Shown: piece by piece, positions 29,133 to 37,422 of the stretch
Numbering within the stretch: position 1 is the stretch's first letter
How the letters are laid out: each line of letters starts with the position of its first letter
Assembly (NCBI GenBank): GCA_029959615.1
Contig: JASCOD010000005.1
Location: 186,001-250,000, forward strand
Direction: 5' to 3'
Origin: Flavobacteriaceae bacterium PS02338
GTDB lineage: Bacteria > Bacteroidota > Bacteroidia > Sphingobacteriales > Sphingobacteriaceae
Length of the DNA: 64,000 nucleotides
Made by a program: the position numbers and the translations under genes
The notes under the pieces: generated by a model
The model's database searches: none
The model's input: only the letters and a program-made list of their open reading frames with translations
Told to the model about the DNA's origin: nothing

Positions 29133-30245
29133 CTAACGCTGGTTATAAAGTTTGTACAATTCAGATCCGGCAAGTAAAAACGCGCCTACGCCATACACAT
29201 CGGTACTTTCGTACCCGGCTTTTACAGGCTTGTCGCCAATGGGCTGTACATAACCCAATTTCCCATCGGGATGTATGGAGCTTAGCAAAGCTTGCCACGC
29301 CTTTTCTACTACGGGCAGATATTTTTTCTTGGATAAAAGGCCGTTGTTAATGCCCCAAACAATACCATAACAGAAAAATGCAGTACCGCTAGATTCTTTA
29401 AGATTAAAAGTTACAGGATCATACAAAGAGGCGTGCCAGCTACCGTCTGGTTGTTGTAGTGCTGCAATCTTCTTGGCCATTTGTTTAAATTGTGTTTGGT
29501 ATTTGCTTTTGCTTTGAAAATCGTTAGGCATATTGTCCATCATTCTGGCCAAACCACCCAACACCCAACCGTTGCCCCTCGACCAAAAGACCTTTTGGCC
29601 ATTGGCTTCCCTGCGTTCAAAAAATCTAGAATCACGGTAGTAGAGGCTTTCTTTTTTATCGTAAAGATAGGCCGAGGTTTTCCACCATAAACTATCTGCC
29701 TTTTTTAGATATTTTAAATCGCCAGTGGCTTTAGAAAGCATAGCCATTGAGGGCGGCCCCATAAAAAGTGCATCGCACCAGGCCCATTCTCTATGGTTAA
29801 TTTTTGGCACTACCTTTAGCGACTCATTAAACTGTTTGTTCACGATGGTATCTGCTAACGATTGCCATTTGGCTATCATCTTTCGTTCCCTGTGTTCCAT
29901 ATACATCGCAACATACATCTGGGCAATTACATAATCATCGGCAAATAACCTGCTTGGGCCAGTATTCCAATTTAGTTCCTCTCCGATATTGTAAAGAAAC
30001 CTGTCGTAGGCTGGTAGGTTATCAATTTTTTTTAGAGCGATAAAACCCGTGTACATTGCACCGTTTTCCCATTCTGTTTTTGGAAGTTTGATAATACGTC
30101 CTTCTTTCCATTCATTCATCTGCCATTGTGCCACTTTGTTCATCACTTTCAATACAGAATCTGCATTACCAATGTTATGATTGTTTGCTACAGCATTTAA
30201 ATACAGACAACAGCTAAATATCGCTCCCAAAACTTTCTTGATCAT
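29133..30245 (-). CDS. GH105-type unsaturated uronyl hydrolase
   Basis: 370 residues with a signal peptide (about 1-20). The (alpha/alpha)6 barrel shows RLFADDYVIAQMYVAMY (about 95-115), WCDALFMGPPSMAML with the family Asp (about 150-165), and WSRGNGWVLGGLARMM (about 220-235), which together identify GH105 (YteR-like). GH105 enzymes remove the 4,5-unsaturated uronic acid left at the non-reducing end after a polysaccharide lyase cut, typically when linked to rhamnose. That fits the PL8 lyases upstream and the rhamnosidases downstream. It is in the periplasm by its signal. Confidence 0.88.
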   Translation of the reverse strand: MIKKVLGAIFSCCLYLNAVANNHNIGNADSVLKVMNKVAQWQMNEWKEGRIIKLPKTEWENGAMYTGFIALKKIDNLPAYDRFLYNIGEELNWNTGPSRLFADDYVIAQMYVAMYMEHRERKMIAKWQSLADTIVNKQFNESLKVVPKINHREWAWCDALFMGPPSMAMLSKATGDLKYLKKADSLWWKTSAYLYDKKESLYYRDSRFFERREANGQKVFWSRGNGWVLGGLARMMDNMPNDFQSKSKYQTQFKQMAKKIAALQQPDGSWHASLYDPVTFNLKESSGTAFFCYGIVWGINNGLLSKKKYLPVVEKAWQALLSSIHPDGKLGYVQPIGDKPVKAGYESTDVYGVGAFLLAGSELYKLYNQR

Positions 30246-30305
30246 ACGCTTATTTTATTATTTCTTATTGCTTTTCTTTTTATTGATGTTCGAATTTTAA
30301 ACTGT

Positions 30306-32462
30306 CTATTTTTGGTAGTAGTTACCTACGCTATTACCTAGATTATCTCCCTGCGGGAATGTAAACCTTATTTTCGTACCGCCATTTTCTTTTATACTAT
30401 TTGGCCCTTTTACCAGCTTATTAATTGAAATATTTACTTCTTTTTGCTGTTGGATAGGATCTGCCAATAAAAATTGATACCCATTCTCTTTCTCTTCCAG
30501 AATAATGATCGCTTGGGAGTCGCAGCTCATGTTTAAGCCGTTTTCCAATTCGACAGCACCGGGCTTATACATAATGATGAAATATTGCTGCTGACATTTC
30601 ACTACCTGTAAGTTTCTATCATTCTTAAGTACCTTAAACTTATTTTTTGTCTTTTGCGCTTTGAAACTTTCCAAACTACGTTCTGGAGTAACGACGTAAT
30701 AATAACTATCATCTTTTGGCGAAATGCCGTGATTTAACCATAAACTAAAGACGGGTTTGCTAATCATCTCTGCGCTTCCTGTAGTATTAATTGATTTCCA
30801 AGAACCTGTTTGAGCCGCATTTTTAAGGGTTAAATTACCTCCGGCAGGAAATGTATAACCTACCCCATTGTGATAAACCCACTGTAGGTTGTTGGTTTTC
30901 ACAGTTTTTAGGCTGTCGGTCAATTTCATTCCATCCGCATCTTCGGCTGCTCCAAACGTAATATCACCTCCTAGGTAGCACTGATTAACCGAAGTAACCA
31001 CTTGCTGCGTTCTAATGGCATTAATTCCCGCACCTAAACAGAGCATTGCCCCATCCACGAAAAAATAAGCCTTTTTAGCCTGCACACCATTATAACTATG
31101 TTCGTAAGCAATTACGCCCGCTTGAGTATCGCTTACTCCTCCAGCAAATTCGTTGTTACCAAAAAGATACCATGGCAGTATTGCCGCCGATTGGTTCATT
31201 ACTGCCGTAGTGCCAGGCACACGTGTCCAATCCCATATAGGAAAAATGTTTTTGTATTCCTCTCCGCTTGTCATGATATTGGTAGCACCCAACGGAAGAT
31301 TATAACCCTTCAAATTTTCGCCATTGAGCATTTCTGTACCATTGGTACGAGTAGAGATTACTTTTGCAGACATATAGTAATCTGCACCATGATGTGTCAT
31401 GATATCCGATTTCCAGAAATATCTATTGCCCTGAAAAGATTTAGAAAAATCTGCTCCCCGGAGATGAACCTTCCAACCTTTAAAGGCTTGGGCTTGTTTC
31501 GTATTAATGATAGCCATCTTGTCCAAAGTAGATGGGTTAATGGAATTGATGGCATCTGGACGTGCAATATTTCGCCCAATTGTCCCAAAATCTATAGCAG
31601 TCCTGTAACTGAAGAGCTGGTGTCCATAAAGCAACAGATCAGAAAATATACGGTTCTTCTCCTCAGAAAATGCATTAGCGAACGAAGTGTTAGCTGCAAG
31701 TGCCATTAAGTTTGCCGTACTCTCCGCAAAGCTCATTCCATAGCCTCCAGAATATAATTGAGGTCGATGCTGATGAAAGCTATGATCAATTTTTATACCT
31801 TCTATCCCCTGTTCATCTGCAATAACCAAGGTAGAAGATACACTTTGGAACCCTTTATCAATCATTTTCCTATCATTCTCGATACAGCCTTTGGCTATGG
31901 TAATTGCCGATACCCAAATCCGGTTCATGCCACGATGCCCGGGATTATCAGTAAGATCTTTTAGATAAGACGAATAATGGCGAAGATCCTTTTCGGGAAT
32001 CTCCGCCTTAATCAACAACAAACCAACCAAATAATCTTGTGGGGCACCTATTTCATTGTACCACCAGTTTTGAGATTTAGGTTTTTTACTCAGATAGTAG
32101 TTATAGGCTAGCAGAATTTTTTGTTTCAATTTCTCATTACGATAAAACCCTGTGCCCTCCCTAGCGTAAGCCATGGCCATCAGCTTCAGCTTTTTGAGGT
32201 GTTCACCTGCCGGAAAATCGTTAGATATTGAAGTATAATCTATTCCCGCCCAGCTACCATCTGTTTTTAAGTTTTCTATTGTTTCTTTTACTCTTACATC
32301 ATCAATTCCCTCTTTCAAATAATCGGCGATTAGACGTTGAGTTACAATTCCTATATCATTTTGTACAACACGATCACCGTTTCTCTTTTGACCGAAAACC
32401 GCAACACTATTTATGGCAATTATTTGTAAAATATAGATAATGATAAAAAGCTTTTTAACCAT
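30306..32462 (-). CDS. PL8-type polysaccharide lyase, periplasmic form
   Basis: 718 residues with a signal peptide (1-24). The N-terminal alpha/alpha-toroid contains NWWYNEIGAPQDY and GMNRIWVS with Asn180; DHSFHQHRPQLYSGGYG has His232 and Tyr241 at the nine-residue spacing of the catalytic His and Tyr of chondroitin AC lyase, and Asn180 fits the neutralising Asn. GRNIARPDA keeps both arginines of the family's substrate loop. The C-terminal beta-sandwich follows, with no F5/8 domain and no type IX tail, unlike the paralogues at 32537 and 58078. PL8 enzymes cut next to uronic acids (hyaluronan, chondroitin, xanthan). The true substrate here is unknown. Confidence 0.87.
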   Translation of the reverse strand: MVKKLFIIIYILQIIAINSVAVFGQKRNGDRVVQNDIGIVTQRLIADYLKEGIDDVRVKETIENLKTDGSWAGIDYTSISNDFPAGEHLKKLKLMAMAYAREGTGFYRNEKLKQKILLAYNYYLSKKPKSQNWWYNEIGAPQDYLVGLLLIKAEIPEKDLRHYSSYLKDLTDNPGHRGMNRIWVSAITIAKGCIENDRKMIDKGFQSVSSTLVIADEQGIEGIKIDHSFHQHRPQLYSGGYGMSFAESTANLMALAANTSFANAFSEEKNRIFSDLLLYGHQLFSYRTAIDFGTIGRNIARPDAINSINPSTLDKMAIINTKQAQAFKGWKVHLRGADFSKSFQGNRYFWKSDIMTHHGADYYMSAKVISTRTNGTEMLNGENLKGYNLPLGATNIMTSGEEYKNIFPIWDWTRVPGTTAVMNQSAAILPWYLFGNNEFAGGVSDTQAGVIAYEHSYNGVQAKKAYFFVDGAMLCLGAGINAIRTQQVVTSVNQCYLGGDITFGAAEDADGMKLTDSLKTVKTNNLQWVYHNGVGYTFPAGGNLTLKNAAQTGSWKSINTTGSAEMISKPVFSLWLNHGISPKDDSYYYVVTPERSLESFKAQKTKNKFKVLKNDRNLQVVKCQQQYFIIMYKPGAVELENGLNMSCDSQAIIILEEKENGYQFLLADPIQQQKEVNISINKLVKGPNSIKENGGTKIRFTFPQGDNLGNSVGNYYQK

Positions 32463-32536
32463 TCTTTATTTGTTAGTCGTTTAGAGGTTTTATAAAGTTA
32501 ATAAAGGCAATTAACCTTTACACTATATGCTTTCCC

Positions 32537-35500
32537 TTATAATTTGAGTAATTTTCTGGATCTAGTTTCCAAATTTCCCTTCAGCTTTATAAAATAAACG
32601 CCCGCTGGATAATTCGCTATAGAAAAAGAAACCTGATCCTCTGCTTTTATTTTGATAGAACCCAACACCTTGCCCTGAAGATCAACCAATTCTACCGAGT
32701 GGTATACACCTGCACCAAACTTCACATTTACAACCTGGGACGTAGGATTTGGGAAAACTTTCACATCAACATCATCAAGCGTAAAAGAAACAGTTCTTAA
32801 ACCTTCCTCATTTATCTTCCCATCTCTATCTATCTGTATCAGTTTATAATAATTTACACCATTTGCCGGTTGTTTATCATAGAATGTGTAATCGTTTTGG
32901 ACAGCACTGTTACCAGCCCCCTGTTTCTCTCCTATTTTGGTATAATCTCCGCCATTTGCCGATCGGTATACTTCAAATCTATCATTATCTTTTTCAGACA
33001 AAGTTGTCCAATTAAGTTTAGCAATATTTCCTTGACGAACTGCGGTATAAGTGGCAAGCGTTACCGGAAGTGTTGCATCGACATAGCTATTGATAATGCT
33101 GCTTCCCCTGTAGTCGCTAGTTGGCAACGTAATCGCAATAGCGGTGCTTCCTGCAGCGTACGTCGCATTTGGACCACTCAGGTTCTTATTAATTGTAATT
33201 TTTACCGTGGTTTCCAGATGGGTAGGGTCTGCTACGGAAACCTTATAACCACTTCCTTCCTTTTCTAGCATTACGATGGCCTTCTTGTCCGAAGTAATAC
33301 TCGTACCATCACCCATATCAACCGTTCCGGCATTGTAAAAAACAACCGCATACTTGTTGACCCTATCGTTCCTAACCGCCTGTATGTTCACATCATTTTG
33401 AACAACTACGAAACCATGGTTATTCACCGAAGCAGCAAAATCGCTCAGATTTTTATCTGGTACTACAATATAACTATAGCCGGCATTGCTAGGGCTGTTC
33501 CCATGATCTATCCACAAGCTAAAAATATCCTTTTGTACAGTGGCAGTCGAGCCCAGGGAGTGGATATCTCTCCACCTACCGCTCTGCTGTTGTTTCTGAA
33601 CGGTGACGCTACCACCAGAAGGAAAGATATAGCCTACATTACGGTGATGTACCCATTGCAGATTGTTGGCCGAGACATTACTTCCAACAAACACTTGCGT
33701 GCTGCCATCGTTAATATTGATATCACCAGATAGCAGGGCCTGATTGATAGAAGTGTTCACTGGATTTGAGAAATTGCCATTGATACCCGTGCCCAGACAA
33801 AGCATCGCATCCCCCATCATAAAGTATGCTTTCTTAGCCTGCAAGCTTCTATAATCACTTTCAAAGGCAATCGCTCCAGACTGTCCACTGCTCACTGCGC
33901 CACCAAATTGGTTTGTACCGATGAGGTAATCGCTCAGGACCGCCGAAGCTTGGTTTCTTTCAGCCGTAGTTCCCGGTACCCTTGTCCAGTCCCATACCGC
34001 ATAAATACGATCGTATTCCATCCCATCGGTCAGGATATTAGTTGCTCCCAATGGCAGATTAAAGCCCTTAACATTTTCTCCATTGATAGATTCTGTCCCA
34101 TAGGTACGCTTAGAGATTACTTTCGCAGAAAGATAGTAATTGGCACCACGTTGGGTCATCATGTCCGATTTCCAGAAGTGTTTGTTACCACGATAGGCCA
34201 CAGGATATGGGGCACCAGAAGTGTGTGCTATCCAGGCATCGTAGTCAGCAGCTTTGGTCGGATCAATGGCCTTCATCCTCTCCAGTACGTTTACCGGAAC
34301 AGTTGCATAATTTGTTGGCGCCTCAAAGGTAATCCCCCTTCCGGAAACCCCAAAGTCCATCGTATGGCGATAGGCCAATAACTGATGTCCCTGCAGCAAC
34401 AGATTGGAAAGGACCTGTCTATTCTGGGCGGTAATCGAATTGATAAAAACCGTACCTTCCGATAGCTCAATCGCATTGGCGAAATCTGCGAGAATGGACA
34501 TGCCATAACCGCCAGATTGTATCTGCGAGTGGTGCTGGTGAAAACTGTAATCTATCTTCACTCCCTCATCCCCCTGTACCGGCACAATCACCAATACCGA
34601 ATAGATCGCCTTGAAGGCCTGGTCAATGAAATTATAATTATCCTCTATACATCCTTTATAAATACTGATATTGGAAACCCAAGTCAGGTTTTTCGCATCG
34701 CCCAAAAAAGAATTGACCTGATCTCTCAGATATCGTTCCGAATAGTTGACCAATTCGGCCTGTGGCATTTTGCCTTTCAGCAGCAGCAACGGAACCATAT
34801 AGTTCTGAGGCCCTCCGATGTCGTTGTACCACCAATTGCTCGATTTTGGGTTCTTGGTCAAAAACCCATCATAGCCCAACTTGATCTTGGCCAACATCTC
34901 TGCAGAATCATAAAATGGATTGCCAGGCATTCGATAGGCCCTTACCATATCCTTTAATCGGTTCAAATGTACTCCAGGACGAAAATATTGGTCAATAGTC
35001 GTATAGTCTACATCACTCCAGGTACCATCGCCCAGCATGGCATTATAGGCATTGGTTACACTGGTAATATCAAAAGCAACAGCAAGCTCTCTTTGCTCCA
35101 GACGTTGGGCAATGGTGTTGATACTGGTCTGCTGCTGTGGGGTCAAAGGCTCCGGGTCCTGCCCGAAGACCTCAAATTCCGCAATACGGTACCTCGAAGT
35201 AAAACCAGGTGGAATAGTGCCCCTACCATTGCCGCTGAAACGCACATAACGTGCTGTCACATTACCAGATGGGGTGATTTCATCTGATGGTCTAGTAGGT
35301 GTATTTGCTGGCAAAGTATATATTGCAGACCATGTAGTGGCGTTGTTCGACACCTGAACCTGATAGGCATTTGGCGCATAATTATCCGCATATTTAAGCA
35401 CCACTTTATTGATTTTGTAACCCCTGCCCAAGTCAACGTATATCCACTGTTTAAAGTCGGAACCATGCGATGACCACTTGGTAGCAATGTTGCCATCATT

Positions 35501-35653
35501 GACGTTGGTAGCGGCATATTGTGGTGTAGCGTCCTCTACGCTCTGGGCAACAACAGTTTTATAGAGCGCAACATTGGTTTGCGCATAACTCTTGAGCGCT
35601 GGTATAACGCCAAACACTGCCAACGCAAGGACCTTCTTAATATATTTTTTCAT
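32537..35653 (-). CDS. PL8-type lyase with F5/8 C domain and type IX secretion tail
   Basis: 1038 residues. Signal peptide (1-24), an F5/8 type C (discoidin) domain at about 28-165 (NVNDGNIATKWSS, RYVRFSGNGRG), then a PL8 toroid and sandwich. NWWYNDIGGPQNY, AKNLTWVS and SFHQHHSQIQSGGYG give the catalytic Asn/His/Tyr set. The substrate loop reads GRGITFEAP, so the second arginine kept in the 30306 enzyme is lost. The C-terminal 170 residues are an Fn3-like segment and a type A sorting domain (DVKVFPNPTSQVVNVKF, YPAGVYFIKL), so it should be exported by type IX secretion and held on the surface. It would make the first cuts before SusCD import. Confidence 0.88.
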   Translation of the reverse strand: MKKYIKKVLALAVFGVIPALKSYAQTNVALYKTVVAQSVEDATPQYAATNVNDGNIATKWSSHGSDFKQWIYVDLGRGYKINKVVLKYADNYAPNAYQVQVSNNATTWSAIYTLPANTPTRPSDEITPSGNVTARYVRFSGNGRGTIPPGFTSRYRIAEFEVFGQDPEPLTPQQQTSINTIAQRLEQRELAVAFDITSVTNAYNAMLGDGTWSDVDYTTIDQYFRPGVHLNRLKDMVRAYRMPGNPFYDSAEMLAKIKLGYDGFLTKNPKSSNWWYNDIGGPQNYMVPLLLLKGKMPQAELVNYSERYLRDQVNSFLGDAKNLTWVSNISIYKGCIEDNYNFIDQAFKAIYSVLVIVPVQGDEGVKIDYSFHQHHSQIQSGGYGMSILADFANAIELSEGTVFINSITAQNRQVLSNLLLQGHQLLAYRHTMDFGVSGRGITFEAPTNYATVPVNVLERMKAIDPTKAADYDAWIAHTSGAPYPVAYRGNKHFWKSDMMTQRGANYYLSAKVISKRTYGTESINGENVKGFNLPLGATNILTDGMEYDRIYAVWDWTRVPGTTAERNQASAVLSDYLIGTNQFGGAVSSGQSGAIAFESDYRSLQAKKAYFMMGDAMLCLGTGINGNFSNPVNTSINQALLSGDININDGSTQVFVGSNVSANNLQWVHHRNVGYIFPSGGSVTVQKQQQSGRWRDIHSLGSTATVQKDIFSLWIDHGNSPSNAGYSYIVVPDKNLSDFAASVNNHGFVVVQNDVNIQAVRNDRVNKYAVVFYNAGTVDMGDGTSITSDKKAIVMLEKEGSGYKVSVADPTHLETTVKITINKNLSGPNATYAAGSTAIAITLPTSDYRGSSIINSYVDATLPVTLATYTAVRQGNIAKLNWTTLSEKDNDRFEVYRSANGGDYTKIGEKQGAGNSAVQNDYTFYDKQPANGVNYYKLIQIDRDGKINEEGLRTVSFTLDDVDVKVFPNPTSQVVNVKFGAGVYHSVELVDLQGKVLGSIKIKAEDQVSFSIANYPAGVYFIKLKGNLETRSRKLLKL

Positions 35654-35718
35654 AAAATTTAGTTAATAGTTCTCTAGGAGCGAAAATAAAAACGCCCTAG
35701 TGGTTCGAGAAAATGAAA

Positions 35719-35748
35719 CTGATGCGCCCCTATTCGGGTACGCATCAG
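35719..35748 (-). terminator. Hairpin between susD and the PL8 gene
   Basis: CTGATGCG (35719-35726) pairs with CGCATCAG (35741-35748), with an inner CCC/GGG match. On the minus strand it is followed by a T-rich stretch. Such a hairpin just after susD could reduce transcription of the downstream enzymes relative to SusCD. Confidence 0.6.
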
Positions 35749-35759
35749 CTAACCAAAGT

Positions 35760-37412
35760 CTAATTAATGTAACCGTCGTTCTGAGGATAGTTCTTAGCAC
35801 CTCCGATCACACGGTCAATTTGTATCTGTGGAATTGGTCGCAGCACATGGTAAGGCTTGATATTAGGTGCCGCACGTGTATTATATAACTTAATTCTTTC
35901 CAACAACTTACCAGTTCTCACTAAATCAAACCACCTCATATACTCAGCGTTAAGCTCCCTCGCCCTTTCATCTAAAATAAAGTCGATACTCAACTGTCCA
36001 GCGGTAACCTCCATTGCTAACCTATTAGCTGCCGTTACCGTGGGATCTGTAGAAACTATGGCCGCCCTCTTTCTTAATTCATTCACATAAAAAACAGCAT
36101 CTCCCGGTTTACCATCCATCATCAACGCTTCAGCTGCAATTAAATAGGTTTCACCTAATCTATGTATAATTACATCCTTAAAACCATTTACATTATTAAC
36201 GTCTAGTCTGGTGGCATCTATATGCTTAGAGGACATTGGAAATGAGCTGCCGTGTTGCTGGCTCGGAGAGATGATCGTGTACCTAGCAGCATTTCTTTCT
36301 GCCTGTGTTGGCTCATAATCTGTCATGAGTATTGCTAGGTCTCCTAATGCCATGGTTACGGATTTACCACTGATGGTATAGGTACCCGGCTTATTACAAT
36401 ACCACCTAGTCTTGAAAGATTTCTCCCAACGTGAATCGATGCTCTTGTTATATAGCCCCTGCATAAAAGGTGTAGACCTATAATGGTTATATGGTCTACC
36501 ATTGGCAAGGTCACGCTGCATGCCCGGTAAATTATCATATCCGGTACCAAACCACAGGTGTGAATAGTTTCCCAGGTTACCAACAGAGCCACCCGCAAGC
36601 GGATTTGCATCATATTGACAAGAAAATATGATTTCATTATTTTTGCCAGGTGTAAAAATGGATGCGAAATCAGATAACAGGCTATACTTATTAGAAGCAA
36701 TCACCTCTTTTGCCAAGGTAGCCGCTCTAGCATAATCTGTGGCTTCCTTAGCGGTGGAACCTGCCCTTGTTAAATAAACCTTTGCCAAAGAGTGTCTAGC
36801 AGCCCAGGTCGTTGCCCTTCCGTAATCGGTTACAGTTTGTGGTAAGTTGGCCACCGCAAAATCTAGATCGGCTATAATCACCTTATAGACTTCTGAGATT
36901 GGCGACCTAGTTGCCACATTTGAAGCGCTTTCAGTTGGCGTAAGGGGAATTGAAATCGGTCCATAAGTTTGCACCAATAAGAAAAAGTAGTGCGCCCTTA
37001 AAAAACGTAGTTCAGCTATCCTTGTATTTTTCAACTGAGTTGGCATATCTACTGTTTCGGCAGATTTCAATACGGAGTTACAGGTATTGATTGCGGAGTA
37101 CATGGCAACCCACGGCCCACTACTGGCACTACTAGCAGCGTTTAAGCCAACGTCATAATCATTAACGTAAAAAGTACCAGACCCAAAAGTATACTCGTCA
37201 CCATAGTTGGTGATCCAAGCCACATCCTGAGAGCCGCCGTACCACTTTCTTAATTGCCCATAGGCAGCTTTCACGCCATCTTCCACTCCAGCGGGTGTAT
37301 TGTAATATAGATTTGATATGGGATTTCTCACATCTTCTACCAGTAATTTCTCACAAGAGGTGAAAAGTAACATTCCTCCTGTAATGGCTATATATATCTT
37401 TTTCATACTCAT
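35760..37412 (-). CDS. SusD/RagB-family lipoprotein of the utilisation locus
   Basis: 550 residues from MSMKKIYIA at 37412; an ATG at 37406 is equally possible. The signal ends in LFTSC, a lipobox. Typical SusD features are PISNLYYNTPAGVEDGVKAAYGQL near the start, the TPR-like RIAELRFLRAHYFFLLVQTYG, the VIIHRLGETYLIAAEALMMDG segment and the late DERARELNAEYMRWFDLVRTG motif. It would bind the oligosaccharide at the surface and close the SusC barrel. It starts 10 bp after the SusC stop. Confidence 0.93.
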   Translation of the reverse strand: MSMKKIYIAITGGMLLFTSCEKLLVEDVRNPISNLYYNTPAGVEDGVKAAYGQLRKWYGGSQDVAWITNYGDEYTFGSGTFYVNDYDVGLNAASSASSGPWVAMYSAINTCNSVLKSAETVDMPTQLKNTRIAELRFLRAHYFFLLVQTYGPISIPLTPTESASNVATRSPISEVYKVIIADLDFAVANLPQTVTDYGRATTWAARHSLAKVYLTRAGSTAKEATDYARAATLAKEVIASNKYSLLSDFASIFTPGKNNEIIFSCQYDANPLAGGSVGNLGNYSHLWFGTGYDNLPGMQRDLANGRPYNHYRSTPFMQGLYNKSIDSRWEKSFKTRWYCNKPGTYTISGKSVTMALGDLAILMTDYEPTQAERNAARYTIISPSQQHGSSFPMSSKHIDATRLDVNNVNGFKDVIIHRLGETYLIAAEALMMDGKPGDAVFYVNELRKRAAIVSTDPTVTAANRLAMEVTAGQLSIDFILDERARELNAEYMRWFDLVRTGKLLERIKLYNTRAAPNIKPYHVLRPIPQIQIDRVIGGAKNYPQNDGYIN

Positions 37413-37422
37413 AACTTTCGAA

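Noticed and set aside
31098..31709. Plus-strand frame (203 codons) opposite the PL8 gene at 30306
   Set aside because: Antisense to a well-supported lyase gene; the paralogous frame over the 32537 gene (33908-34381) shows the same shadow pattern.
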